Source: Adiantum capillus-veneris (lineage: Eukaryota > Streptophyta > Polypodiopsida > Polypodiales > Pteridaceae). From it: DNA of 64,000 bases. Below, piece by piece: positions 1-10,504 of this stretch (position 1 is its first letter; every line of letters starts with the position of its first letter). The notes under the pieces were generated by a model. It worked only from the letters and a program-made list of their open reading frames with translations. It was not told where the DNA came from and made no database searches. The translations under genes were made by a program, and so were the position numbers. The stretch covers positions 33,585,969 to 33,649,968 of the forward strand of contig CM043942.1 of assembly GCA_014529385.2 (NCBI GenBank), given 5' to 3'.

Positions 1-656
1 GCAACATTTTGTTTTGCAAGCTTGCTAAAAAGATTGAGACCAATCTCTTTTGTCTTGGCTTCTCATCATTTGGACATCTTGCAACATATTGCTTAAGCCT
101 GTTCACACAGTCTCCCACTGACTCGTTCTCTTTCTGCATTAATGTGTGTGACCGTGCTATGCTTTGGACCCATCTTAGAAAATGCTGCAATAAAGTCCAT
201 TTTTAAGCTGTGGAGAGTCCTTTTCATTCCTGGCTCTGAAGCCATAACAATGTTTTTCCCTCGAGAGTTAAGCCAAATCCTTCTATTTGAGTATGAGAGT
301 TTGAAACTCATTCCGCTCTCAATACTTGCCTAGCTAAAAGAGGCCACATGGTCATGTGGATCCGTAGACCCATCATACTTCTTCACCAACTTTTGTAGTT
401 TTGAAGGTCTCACTCTCCGAGTGTATTCATCCTCATGTTTTCTCTTGTCATCACAATCAATCATCCGAGGATGATCTACTTTCCTTTCATGTGGCTTGGT
501 TATCTCTTCCATAGCATTAATGCCACCGATTTCTCCCATAATCATACCTCTCATGTCAAGCATCTGGGTACTCCCAACGATAGGTGGTTCAAACCTTGAC
601 GGCTTGGTTTCCATTAAATCTCTTGCTTTTAGTGCACCGGTTTCTCCATAGAACAT
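1..656 (-). pseudogene. Ty3/gypsy gag fragment, frameshifted
   Basis: Two overlapping minus-strand frames together read as a retrotransposon Gag capsid region. The first (330-656) ends with the pattern RRVRPSKLQ...KYDGSTDPHDHVASF, the usual entry into a plant gypsy retrotrans_gag domain. The second (93-311) contains FIAAFSKMGPKHSTVTHI, the downstream part of the same domain, and then runs out of frame near a position where a KQKENES-like motif would be expected. The segment between them is also shifted. The same signature (RRVRPS, DPRDHVTSF, KQKENESV) occurs in the gag of the element at 45-57 kb, so both are probably related lineages. Gag would package element RNA in cytoplasmic particles; this copy is broken and cut off by the window edge. 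No LTR is visible beside it. Confidence 0.75.
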
Positions 657-1109
657 TCTGTTGTCAAGAATTGAGAAAAAGTATCTAAGGTCATTTGGAC
701 TAAGTCTAACATACTCTTTCTCTTTGGAGTCATATAGTATTTCTACGACTCACTTAACAATCCCCTACAAACATACACGGTGTTCTTTAGCGGATATTCT
801 ATGAGTGCACTTTCAAGGGATGTGTAGAAGTTTTGTTTTGCGTCTTTGTATAACACCTTTTGTGCGTCCAATGTATTAAGTATACAAAGTAGGATAGTTC
901 CTTCAAACTCAATTTTGTGCCTAAAATTTTCTTCTCTAGGTGATTTAGAATTTTAATGAAATGGAAACATACCTGGGCTTTCTCGTGTCCAAGTTGGTTC
1001 ATCCCTTGTAGTATGTTTGATTGGAATAGCGTTTCCCAGCTTGTCTGTATTCTTTGGATCCGATGTGATGATGTACATTACTCTATCCTAGTCCACATAG
1101 TGGTCTCGT
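657..1109. other. Unassigned interval between gag remnant and copia A
   Basis: No coding similarity, LTR boundary or tandem repeat was recognised. It lies between a gypsy gag fragment and the point (about 1110) where similarity to copia element B begins. It therefore replaces the rest of RNase H and the 3' LTR of copia A, and probably holds the unrecognised end of another insertion or a deletion junction. Confidence 0.4.
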
Positions 1110-1225
1110 TGGTTGCATGACACCTTTCATTGCATCCCAATGTTTACGGCCACGATTTGACATGTAGCGACTAACTACTCCGACTACAAAAGCAATGTCT
1201 GGGTGAGTAGCTATCATTGCATACA

Positions 1226-1912
1226 TCAAAGAAACAACTGCAGCTTGCTAGCTGAGTATAGAACTTGAGCCATTTCTACCTTTTTGTCATCAAATTTGGG
1301 ACAATCTTGCAAGATGAGTTTCACATATGAAGGTAATGGGATACTCAATGCCTTCCCCCCCATCATATTGAAACGCTCAAGTACCTTGTTGATGTACTCA
1401 ATCTGAGACAAGTAAAGAAACCGCTTACTTCGATCTCTAACAACCCGCATGCCAAGAATGTGACCAACATTTCCCAAGTCTTTCATGTCAAAATTACTGT
1501 GTAACTTCTTCTTTAAGGCATCAATCTCATCTCTGTTCTTATTGGCAATAAGCGTGTCATCCACATACAAGATCAAAATCAGAAAATTGCCATCCTTGGA
1601 CTTTTTAGTATAAAGGCAATGATCAATTTCACTCCTTCTATACCCTTGGGACAACATAAAGGCATGAAACTTATGATACCACTCCCTAGGTGCTTGCTTA
1701 AGGCCATAAAGGCTCTTCTCTAGCTTGCATACCAAAAGTTTTTTGCCGTTATTTTCAAACCCTTCTCGCCACTGCATGTAAATCTCCTCATGAAGATCAC
1801 CATGGAGAAAGGCTATTCGAACATCCATTTGAATAAGCTCCATGTCTTCTTTGGTTGCCAACACAAGTACACATCGCAAGGAAGTCATTTTGACTGAAGG
1901 AGAGTCCATCAC
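1226..1912 (-). pseudogene. Copia A reverse transcriptase (RVT_2)
   Basis: The frame carries the copia RT landmarks in order: QMDVRIAFLHGDLHEEIYM (the palm region with the first catalytic aspartate), KLEKSLYGLKQAPREWY, and the catalytic LILYVDDTLI box with YVDD intact. MKDLGNVGHILGMRV and the YLSQIEYINKVLERFNM segment follow. After the PLPSYVKL region the frame changes and ends in a short out-of-frame tail. The next bases (about 1110-1230) still match the start of RNase H (SLMYAMIA/PDIAFVVG-like) in another frame. It would synthesise element cDNA inside the particle. The catalytic box looks functional but the frame is separated from upstream pol by a stop and from RNase H by truncation. Confidence 0.88.
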
Positions 1913-1924
1913 CTGGTGTGATCT

Positions 1925-2425
1925 TCATTTTGTAGACCCATTTGGATGGTAATGCATAAGTTTCCCTTTAGGCAAAGTGACTAAAGTCCAAGTCTGATTC
2001 TTATGCAACGAATCCATCTCTGATTGCATGGCCTTCTCCCACTTTATCTTGTCATCCGACAAAATAGCTTCTTTGTAGCAAGAGGGCTCTCCGCAATTTG
2101 TCAACATGACATAATCCAAAGAGGAAACAAATCTATCTGGAGCACAAGGAATCCTAGTAGATCTCCTCAAGATTGGCTGAGCCACAATAGCTCGTTGTTC
2201 CACTATGTCGCCATCAACTATGGCCTGATTTTGTCCAGGTGCAAGAGGTGCTTGTTGTCCATTTTGTCCATTACCTGTGTTATGCACATTTGCATCTTCT
2301 TCAAAGACAACTCTTCTAATCTCTGTAACTAGCACACGGTTTCTATGCAACTTCTCTTCATTGAAGAAGACATCATTGCTACACATAATCCGTCTACCCT
2401 CTGGCTCCCATAAGCGGTACCCCAT
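1925..2425 (-). pseudogene. Copia A integrase C-terminus / linker to RT
   Basis: The protein reads GYRLWEPEGRRIMCSNDVFF, the conserved end of copia integrase, then a low-complexity linker rich in Gln, then RRSTRIPCAPDRFVSSLDYVML and KWEKAMQSEMDSLHKNQTW, the standard start of the RVT_2 region. It is in the same sense as the RT frame downstream and is the direct continuation of the integrase frame at 5541-5792. The two parts were one reading frame before the 2437-5540 insertion separated GDSG from EMGYR. A frame break near 1920 divides it from the RT piece. Copia B has the equivalent segment at 12475-12968. Confidence 0.85.
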
Positions 2426-3141
2426 CTCACCAGAATTGTAAGGTCTCTACTTTCAAATTTCACACAAGTTCTATTACGCATTTGAATTTTTTTAAACCAT
2501 CACTCATTATTTAAGATATTCGAGTTCAAATTATGAATCGTAGGTTGAGAAAACCTAGAATTTAAAATTTACGCTACAAAATTCTGACATGTTTAGCTAT
2601 ATGAATCACTAACTAACTTATTGCAAGACTTATTTTTACTGATTGTAGAATTTTCTTTTACTACTGTTAAGTTAATATAAGACTGTAAAGTTTAACTTAA
2701 AAATGTAAAGTAAATTATCATTAAGGAAATAAATAAAAAAATTATAAAGATAAAAGAATACACAGGGATGACAAATCAAGGCACATGGACTCACATAGGA
2801 GGGGACAAAGTGGGATACACTGTCACATGAAAAGGAGAGGCTAGTCTTGAATAATCTTAATGAGGGGGGGCTGTGTGGCCTTATCTTTTGATGATAATGA
2901 CAAAGTGGTCAAGCAGATGGGTACCACAAGGGTACCAAAAACGCGGGTATGATATTTTTTTAAAAATAAATATTTTTTTTTGAGAAAAAAAAAGTTGGGC
3001 GTTTTCTTTTCTACTATAAATAGAGCATCCATGCTCACACTTTAGACATAGAGATTGCCTCTATAGCGCTCATGAAGTGCTGTCACTTCTCTTACAGAGA
3101 AGACGTCCACAAACCACTAAGAGAGCAAAAACTCTATTGGA

Positions 3142-3905
3142 TTAGTAAGGTACGTATTATATAAGATTCAATTAGCTTTAAGAAGGATGTGTGTGTGTGT
3201 GTGCTATCTCTTACTCTAATTTTTCTAATAGATTAGTATGTCGTATACATTTCGAAAAAAGATGTAATAACCCGAATCTTTCAAAATCCTGTCGGTAGCC
3301 TGCAAATGGGCGACGAGCTTGGCGAGCTGGCTGAATCTTGTTCTGGAGAGGCAAGGCAGCTTGGAAGTGGGCGAAGAGCTCGACGATGTGTTGGTTGAAC
3401 AAGCAGGGCAGACCACAGCTGTGCGCGACACCACGAGGGGGAAAGGAGGAAACTGCTTCATAAGTTTTTTTTAAATTTATTTAGCACGTCTGGTACCACA
3501 CACGCTCTTCACCAACACGGTGTAGAGTAGTAATTGCTGTTGTTGTTTGCATGCGTTCGAACCCTGCATTCATATTCCTTTTAAAAAAGGACTTCACACG
3601 AGATGAAGGGGCAAATACCCTTGTGTGGAGATGGAATATGCCTGACTATTGAATAAGTTGATGAAGCTACCATTATGTATGAGCTGGATTAAGAAGGATA
3701 TGTGTGTGTGTGTGTGTGTGCTATCTCTTACTCTAATCTCTCTAATAGATTAGTAAGATTCAATTAGCTTTAGAAAAGGACGTGTGTGTGTTCTCTTTTA
3801 CTCTAATCTTCTAATGGATTAGTAAGATTCAATTAACTTTAGAAAAGATGTGTGTGTATGTTTTCACTTACTCTAATCTCTTTAAGTATACCTACTCTCT
3901 CTAGT
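3142..3905 (+). repeat. Four imperfect ~70-bp units with GT runs
   Basis: A unit of the form AAGATTCAATTAGCTTTAGAA, then a GT run, then a TACTCTAATCT...GATTAGTA tail, recurs at about 3168-3238, 3690-3757, 3758-3825 and 3826-3900. The last three are contiguous. The first is separated from them by about 450 bp of unrelated, locally GC-rich sequence (3290-3450). This suggests a tandem array interrupted by a later insertion. Confidence 0.65.
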
Positions 3906-4332
3906 TAGTACATCTTCACTATTAACTTATGCATAGTTAATTGAAAGTTAATACATAAGAGATATTCTTATTATACATGATGAAATTCTGATTCAACAAT
4001 TTTATTATCAATTAGATTAAGTAGAATTTTTAATAATACTAAAAATTGATTTAGTTGAAGTATAGAAATGGAAGTTAGAATTGGATTAGAAATGTCATGC
4101 AAAAAAGTAATGCAGTCCTAAACTTTCACTCGTAGTTTACACACTTAATTTTTGATTAATTAAGATTAACAAATATTTGATGTATAGAAATTAGATATAA
4201 AACAACAACACTAAGTGTGAATCCGAGTTGGCGAGGGTTCAAATTACAGACTCTCTTTGGAAACAAGGAGATTACTAGGGAAATTGACCAATTTAAAGTT
4301 CTAAGTGTATAACATAAGTGTAGTACAAAAAT

Positions 4333-4683
4333 ATGGCTCGAAAGTGTGCTCGAACACAAGGCGTTAATGATCATGAAGCCGGTACAAGTAACGGGAGAAC
4401 TCCTACGGAACATGCTATGTCTCCACCAATCGGACCAATCGGAGCTATGGTACATGTTAGTATTGCAGTTTCAAGTTATGTATCATTGCTATGCGAGACC
4501 ATACGAATATATTATTTACCTTATGAAAAGAAAACACGGACCGAAACCAAGGGGCTTAACCCCAAGAAACTCGGCATATGTTTGACAAGTAGGAAAGAAT
4601 GTATGGTTAAACTGGTTGCTATAGGAAAGAATGTTTGTCCAAAACCTTCGGTAGGGTTTCTCTCAAGTCTCTCTACTTATTAG
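4333..4683 (+). other. Unrecognised ORF in the 3.1-kb insertion
   Basis: An open frame of 116 codons starting MARKCARTQGVNDHEAGTSN. The basic, Arg/Thr-rich start resembles the beginning of some plant gypsy Gag proteins, but no capsid domain or zinc knuckle follows. An alternative overlapping frame is also open. It may be a decayed gag start or a chance ORF. It is listed because it is the only plausible coding stretch in the insertion. Confidence 0.25.
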
Positions 4684-4717
4684 CGATGGTATTATGTGGC
4701 AGTTGCCGAGGCATGAG

Positions 4718-4870
4718 ATGACGCCCAAGATGGCACGACTGATGCTGTGGTGGGAGTACACCCAGATTAGCCCAGCTGGATACTGCAGTTTTGTTTTGCC
4801 GTGGCGTGAGTATGACGCCCAAATTGGCACCGTTGTTGCTGTGGCGGGAGTACGTCCAAATTAGCACAAC
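4718..4870 (+). repeat. Imperfect 94-bp-period duplication
   Basis: The segment beginning ATGACGCCCAAGATGGCAC at 4718 recurs as ATGACGCCCAAATTGGCAC at 4812. Each is followed by GTTGCTGTGG/GATGCTGTGG, GGGAGTAC and an AGATTAGC/AAATTAGC motif. Two copies are visible. The role is unknown; such duplications are common in LTR or subterminal regions. Confidence 0.6.
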
Positions 4871-5540
4871 GAGTACTTGTCGAGCGATATGGGACGCTCA
4901 TGAGGACAAGGGTTTTTATAAATAATGTATATACCGATCGGACATAATAGCGTCAATAGAGATTCTTAAGTGAACCTAATCCAAGGGTTGTTGGTTTAAA
5001 ATTGGACGACTTCTTGTTTGACTATTGTTTGTAATACTGTTTGAAGGGCTGTTTTAACGAACCAGTATCATAAATAAACTAAAGGAACATGTATGTTTAA
5101 ACAGTGTGGTAGTAATTAGATAACAAAAGAAGGGTGAGTGTGGTGTGGAAAGTGGGAGAATGATACCCCGACGGTATCATTCTATGGACGGGTGGACCCG
5201 ATGAGTCGGGTAACTTTCCAACGCTAGAAATTGTTTTTTTTAAAGTCATAAATCTTAAAAGAGACAAACCTTGACGGCTGTGCTTCTGAAACATGGGAAA
5301 AAAGCGCACAGGTTGGTCACTCTAAGATTTATACTTTTAGGTATAATTGATTATAGATAGTTTTTAGATAGGGTTATGGTGGTCACGCTCCGCCATAGCG
5401 AGATAGGACCAATCCTTCACTAACGGTTCATGCCCGTGGCTACGTAGTAGCTAAGGCAATGTCTGTTGGTTTTTCTTTTTCAGGATTGGATACCTATCAA
5501 AGGTACCCCGCTCCTCTCAACAAGGGGTAGGGACCTCACA

Positions 5541-6622
5541 GGAATCACCGTAGCCAAGAAATATACATTTTTTTGACTTGGGCATCAACTTATCCCTGAA
5601 ATCTTTAGGAATATGGCAATATGCTTCGCAACCAAAAACCCTTAGATGCTTGTATAAAGTTTGTTTTCCTGTCCACATAAGTTCAGGCCCCTTCTCATCT
5701 GTTGCTTTGTTTGGAGATCGATTAATTAAATGAACAATTGTAGCCACTGCTTCTGCCATAAACCCATTAGGCAAATTGGCATTAAACAACATACTTCACA
5801 CTCTCTCTTGAATAGTCCTCTTCATTCTCTCAGCGACACATTTTGTGGAGGGTTGTATGGAGCATTCAATTTCCTCTTTATGCCTTTAGAATCACAAAAT
5901 TCTTGGAAGGCCCTAGAGACATACTCTCCACCATTATCTGAATGCAAGCATTTGACCTTCTTGCTAGATTGGTTCTCCACTAGTGTAACAAACTTCTGAA
6001 ATAGAGAAAGGACCTCATCCTTTCTCCTAAGAGGATATACCCACACGTTTTTAGAGAAGTCATCTATAAAGGTGACAAAGTAGCTAGAACCACCCATAGA
6101 TACTGTAGGCATATGCCCACACACATCGCTATGTACCAATAAAAGAGGCCCAATCTTACATGTACTACCCCTTTTGTGAGGTGATTGTGTTTGTTTTCCA
6201 TATAAACAATGCTCACAAACTTCAAAATTTGAGAAACAGAAAGCAGGAACATAACCCAAATGAGACAGTTTTTCCATTCGCCTCTTGGACATATGTCCTA
6301 ACCGGCGATGCCACAAAGAAAGGCTTGGTTGCTCGGTTACACAAATTACATGATCTTTGACACTTGACAGATGGAGCATGTAAAGAGTACTACTTTTTAC
6401 ACCACGGGCTACCACTAAGGAACCTTTGGATATCTTCCAAGCACTATCTTTAAACACACAAGTGTAGCCAGCATCATCCAATTGTCCTGTACTGATCAAG
6501 CTTTTGGTCAACGAGGGAACATGCCTCACATTATTGAGAAGAAAAGAAGAACCATTTTGGAACCGCAGCTGCACATTTCCAATGCCCACAATCTCACAAG
6601 TTTTATTGTTGCCAAGCCACAC
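5541..6622 (-). pseudogene. Copia A GAG_pre-integrase and integrase core
   Basis: Reading from 6622 downward, the frame begins with the end of the protease region (VWLGNNKTCEIVGIG), then the pre-integrase zinc motif LWHRRLGHMSKRRMEKL...CEHCLYGKQ (H-H-C-C). The rve core follows, with DVCGHMPTVSMGGSSYFVTFID holding the first catalytic Asp and CLHSDNGGEYVSRAFQEFC holding the second Asp and the N-terminal side of the active site. The frame shifts near 5820 and resumes at 5792 with NGFMAEAV and VFGCEAYCHIPKDFRDKL, ending at IFLGYGDS where the 3.1-kb insertion begins. Integrase would join cDNA ends to host DNA. The frameshift and insertion make this copy inactive. Confidence 0.88.
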
Positions 6623-6745
6623 ATTTCCCTTGTGAGATGCATCATACGATCTAAACTATTACCGATGGGGAGTCACATATAAAGATACACTTGAATCAAT
6701 GATCCAATCACTGATTTCATTGCCATCTGTGGCAACTAACACTGA
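6623..6745 (-). pseudogene. Copia A aspartic protease remnant
   Basis: The minus strand immediately upstream of the integrase frame reads DWIIDSSVSLYVTPHR followed by two stop codons and then SYDASHKGNVWLGN. This matches the copia protease start, where the usual catalytic triplet is D-S-G. Here the third position is Ser, and a stop pair interrupts the segment. It is short and clearly decayed, but position and pattern agree with the family. Confidence 0.7.
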
Positions 6746-7515
6746 CGGGGATAGTTCAATTTTATTGGTTTTTCTGTTGTTAGCACTCGTTGTCTACCGA
6801 AACTTTGCCAAAATTTTCCCCTTGAAGACTCGGCTTGGTGCAGTTTGTGGATCTCTTCAGAGGACCCATTTTCAGTCAAAATTTTGCCGAAATTTTTCTA
6901 GGTGGTTAGTGACAGTCCAAGGTTTCTACACAACACATATGCATCAACAACAAAGTGTCTGCAATCAATCAAACCTGTACCACAAGTCCATACATGGATC
7001 GAGCTTTAATAGGGTTGTCGAGGGATTACTACAATACCTAATCCACCAACACGTTCCTGCACATGGGCAACGTCCAGCTTCACAAAACCTCACGACCCTC
7101 ATAAAAGCAACAATTTCACTGTATGTATATACATCCCACAATTTCCATACATAGGGCAATCCACATACTAGTATGGGAACTAGCAAGTGCCCAAATCTGC
7201 AACGACAATAGTGCACACTGCACTATCTGCGAAATGCAATGACCTGTAAATTGTATTCACAATGTATCTAAAGATAGATACCTCCTCTGCAACCTATATT
7301 TGAAGATGAAAACACCTGTGTGCAGAAAAATGCTGAAGTCAACCTACTGCAAAAAATGACAAAAATGGTTGTAGGAGACTTGTGGGTCCCAAGTGGAGGC
7401 CTAGATGGTCCCGAATGGCAAAATAAACTGTAGACCTTAACACCTTCATTGCAATCACCAAGGCTCACCTCGATCTGTGATAGTGACCCGACACACTGCT
7501 GGATGCCTTCCACCG
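6746..7515 (-). other. Copia A leader / deleted gag region
   Basis: This interval lies between PBS and protease, where a full copia element would carry about 1 kb of gag with a zinc knuckle. No long gag frame and no CCHC motif can be read on the minus strand. Some stretches (6780-6900, 7270-7480) have coding-like spacing but many stops. I infer that gag was deleted or replaced before or after insertion. Confidence 0.5.
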
Positions 7516-7527
7516 GCTCTGATACCA
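7516..7527 (-). promoter_or_regulatory. Primer-binding site, initiator Met-tRNA type
   Basis: The minus strand reads TGGTATCAGAGC, complementary to the 3' end of plant initiator methionine tRNA. It begins two bases after the LTR end. It would prime minus-strand cDNA synthesis and fixes both the element's orientation and its 5' LTR boundary. Confidence 0.92.
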
Positions 7528-7529
7528 GT

Positions 7530-7732
7530 TGAAGAGTGCACGGTGCGAGGATGGAGGCGCGTGAGCGATGGAGAAGAGAGCAAGAAGGAAAGACACACAC
7601 ACAAAATATTGGTGGACTCCTTGTCACAAATACTGACCAATGTTTGAGAGTCCTTATTACCTGACCTAGAAAGAATGGTGTTCGGCTACCCATACACACA
7701 TGGGAGGGCACATTGGGCTTCACATCCCAACA
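7530..7732 (-). repeat. Copia A 5' LTR (203 bp)
   Basis: On the minus strand it begins TGTTGGGATGTGAAGCCC and ends GTGCACTCTTCA, giving TG...CA ends, with the PBS two bases downstream. It resembles the 189-bp LTR of copia B in length, start and several internal blocks (a GAGTCC-containing centre, a GCCC(A/T)AATG block near the start). The partner LTR is missing because the element is truncated at its 3' end. Confidence 0.85.
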
Positions 7733-7750
7733 GTGTTTTTTTAAAAAAAC

Positions 7751-7779
7751 TTCTCTCTCTCTCTCTCTATATATATATA

Positions 7780-7813
<34 letters not shown>

Positions 7814-7840
7814 CCCCTTTGTGTGGGGGATCTAGCATCC

Positions 7841-7910
<70 letters not shown>
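7751..7910. repeat. (CT)n-(TA)n-(CT)n ... (GA)n inverted microsatellite
   Basis: CT repeats at 7751-7767 and 7781-7813 flank a TA run (7768-7780). After a 28-bp C/G-rich centre, a GA tract continues from 7842 to 7910. The CT and GA arms are complementary, so a single strand can fold into a hairpin. The centre holds nested C5/G5 and GGGGAT/ATCCCC stems. The mirror purine-pyrimidine tracts could also form triplex DNA. Confidence 0.9.
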
Positions 7911-7917
<7 letters not shown>

Positions 7918-8779
7918 GGGGGAGGGGATTAGTTTAGTGGTTATGTCATAGGTAATGATGTGGACAAACCTTTGATCTGAAGCGAGCTTTTCAAGGTAGC
8001 TTAAAAAAAAAATTATAGCCTTTTGCTCCAAAATGAAAAAGGCTCACTTCAGACAACTACTCTTGGAAATCCATGCATATAAATAAAACTGATGGGACTA
8101 AGAGTGAACTAGGTGGTGCCTGGTTTTAAAGGGGACTAGGGCTAAACATAGAGTAATCTAGAAGAAACATTGGACAATATACTCCTTGAAGGAAGGATGA
8201 TCACATAAAAAATACCCCAGTTGTATTTACTCCTTTATCTAGTTGTGTTTACTCCTTCATCATAGATATCTCTTTTCTTCTACAATACATACTTAATTTA
8301 TAGAATGTTTTTCTTAGTGCTAGATTTATTCATATCTACATTTTAAAAACGTTTTTCCTATTCATGATCCTATGTAATGCTCATATTTTTCAATGTTTTC
8401 TTAAATAGAAGTAATGGAGAAAAGATTGATTCAAAAGAAGGCTCGAGCACCTATGAAGCAAGTGACCTTGAAAGTAGCTACTCAAACTCCTATGGAATAA
8501 GCCATGATATAAGAGATGAAGATCATCCTCTAGATGAAATTTTATACTTGGAATGACTAACAAAGCAAACAATCCTCTCTCCCATTGATCCCTATAGTTA
8601 TATTTCTCCCACATTCTAAAAGAAGGCCTTGGGACTTCACCAACAAATATCATGTCGTATTATTATTTATTGATTTCATGCAAAGAAAGCATGGGTAGAG
8701 AACCTTCTACCAAAGGTGAGCAATGATTTTATCCTTTGTCTTTTTTTGCACAAGCATCATTGATTTGAAAACCTTGTTG
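7911..8779. other. Non-coding interval
   Basis: G-rich run at 7911-7926, then AT-rich sequence without a recognised gene, LTR or repeat. It lies directly upstream of the MULE-like remnant and may contain its degraded 5' part. For example, 8395-8660 has a coding-like stretch in no consistent frame. Confidence 0.4.
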
Positions 8780-9755
8780 GAATGTAGGTTCCAAAGGAGT
8801 TGCAAGATCATCTTTACTCTTCTATGAAAACGCTCGTGTATAGTGCTATTGAACTTGATTTTGAACAAAACTATGAAGGACTTTTTCAAAACTATGATAC
8901 ATATAGAAATGTTCAAAGATATGTGACAAATGGATGGTGTGGACAAGATTGTCCTTGGCATAAGAAATGGCCAAAGTCACGGGCGACTATTCAATTATGG
9001 AAATGTAGACACAACAAACTTAGTTGAGAGATTATGGCAATACATAAAGTACACTCTACTAAATGTACAAATCAATAGGTCTATTCTAGATCTTCTCCAT
9101 GCTATTTTGGGTGACTCTTCAAATGTCACTCACATGGGTGGTACTTGGTTGGAGTTTTTTAAGCAAAAAACAAGAGATAGGTAACTAGATTTCATGCTTG
9201 TTTTTATTATTTCATCATCGTGTAACATGTGATTATATATTTCTTGGATTATAATACATATGATTTTGATGTTCTAGTTGACTCAAAACACTTTAACATC
9301 CATGGCAATTCAAATTAACACACCGTAAGACTACAAGGAGGGGAGAAAATATTACAAAGATATGAGAATGACTCATCATCATTGTAATAAAAAATGGCAT
9401 GACACTATTGTTCAAGATCCAAAGTGTTTCTACTCCAAGTCATTGGTACTATGTGAGCTTGCAAAGCAATTACTGTGATTGCCTAGATTTGAGAAGTGCT
9501 TGTAAACACATGTATGCAATATGGCTGATAATAGAGAAGCACTTTCCACACTTGGCTTCTAGTCTTCCAATTTTGGATAAGGCATGTGCCAAGGACAATA
9601 AGGACACAAACATAGACCATCTAGAATATATTAAAAGTGAGCTAGATAACAATATGGTAACCTCAAGTTTCAGTGTTAGCCATAACAAAGTCATGGATTG
9701 TGTCAGTGAAGTGAGGGACATCCTATCCAAAATTGAAAGAGAACCATAGCAAAGT
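8780..9755 (+). pseudogene. MULE-like transposase C-terminal remnant with SWIM zinc finger
   Basis: Three plus-strand pieces follow one another. 8788-9000 encodes VPKELQDHLYSS...NVQRYVTNGWCGQ. A shifted frame (8930-9184) holds NYGNVDTTNLVERLWQYIK, the T-N-x-x-E-x-x-x motif region of Mutator/FAR1-type transposases. 9399-9749 holds YCDCLDLRSACKHMYAIWLI, a C-x-C-x(6)-C-x-H SWIM finger, which in these proteins follows the catalytic domain. A frameshift at about 8960-9000 and a gap of about 200 bp without a frame separate the pieces. The N-terminal FAR1-like and catalytic DDE segments are absent, and no terminal inverted repeat was found. Transposase would bind ends and cut DNA; this copy is dead. 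A decayed SWIM-domain host gene of transposon origin is possible. Confidence 0.7.
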
Positions 9756-10311
9756 GATTCTTCTAAAAAAATAACATTCATGCAGCAACTCAATACTTGC
9801 CAAGCAATTCTTATTAAAACTCTTGTACCTTCACAGATTGAAACACAAAAGAGAGGAAACATACACCAAATACAAGCTAATGTGACTCGTACAAGGCTTG
9901 GACATGGAAAAAAGCCACAGGATCATGTTGAGTTAGGGACTTCCCAACAAACAACTAAGCAGACTAATGTAATATGTGTAGTATAAAGGAAGCATTAACA
10001 AGGTAGAAATCGAGCTCGATTCTGTGATATGTCATGCACTATTTCATGACATGTAAATGTGCATGACATGTCATGGACTATTACCCCTAGGAAAGCTCCA
10101 ATTGGTGTAGAGGAATTTCTATTCGATAAGTATGTCAAAATATGTGATATCCCAACTAATATATCATGCAAAATTATGGGGAATCCACAAATGATGAGAG
10201 GTTATTCACATTAATTCAAGAGGATGGGGAGGTCCTTAGTAATGCATCCAAATGGAGGCTTGTGATCTTGTAGTTTCTTTAGTTTTTTTTCAATCTTAAC
10301 TTAAATTGAGT
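9756..10311. other. Interval downstream of the MULE remnant
   Basis: A weak Lys/Gln/Thr-rich ORF (9780-9986) may be the tail of the transposase frame. 10020-10090 contains several ATGACATGT/ATGTCATG motifs that are partly self-complementary. Otherwise nothing was recognised. Confidence 0.35.
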
Positions 10312-10316
10312 CTCTC

Positions 10317-10404
<88 letters not shown>
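10312..10404 (+). repeat. (TC)n microsatellite
   Basis: About 46 TC units with a single interruption (a CC near 10327). Uninterrupted from about 10330 to 10404. Confidence 0.95.
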
Positions 10405-10408
<4 letters not shown>

Positions 10409-10504
10409 ACTTTGTCATCTTGCAATGGTTCTATTGAGGCTCATTCTATTGTTATCTTAAATTAAATATGATTTAACTATATTTTATCTTGAATTATTTT
10501 TTAC

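Larger units (their letters stand above)
2437..5540. mobile_element. 3.1-kb insertion with 14-bp inverted ends inside copia A
   Basis: Removing this segment rejoins the copia integrase frame exactly. The left end reads TGTAAGGTCTCTAC and the right end GTAGGGACCTCACA. Read as inverted repeats these match at 12 of 14 positions, with TG...CA termini. The flanking pentamers are AGAAT (2432-2436) and GGAAT (5541-5545), a target duplication with one difference. TG...CA ends and a 5-bp duplication suggest LTR-element integration, but I found no long direct repeat at the two ends. It could be a solo or heavily decayed LTR unit, a TRIM/LARD derivative, or a DNA transposon. No transposase or pol gene was recognised inside. 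Confidence 0.8.
1110..7732 (-). mobile_element. Ty1/copia element A, truncated, with nested insertion
   Basis: A minus-strand copia element. Its 5' LTR (7530-7732) and initiator-Met PBS (7516-7527) are followed by a short gag/leader remnant, protease, integrase, linker and reverse transcriptase, in the copia order PR-IN-RT. RNase H is lost at about 1110, where similarity to copia B (which continues into RNase H at about 11510) stops. The integrase C-terminus is split by a 3.1-kb insertion (2437-5540). Only about 0.8 kb separates the PBS from the protease, so most of gag is missing. The copy cannot be autonomous. The clade (Tork-like) is only a guess from the RNase H region of its relative. 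Confidence 0.85.
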
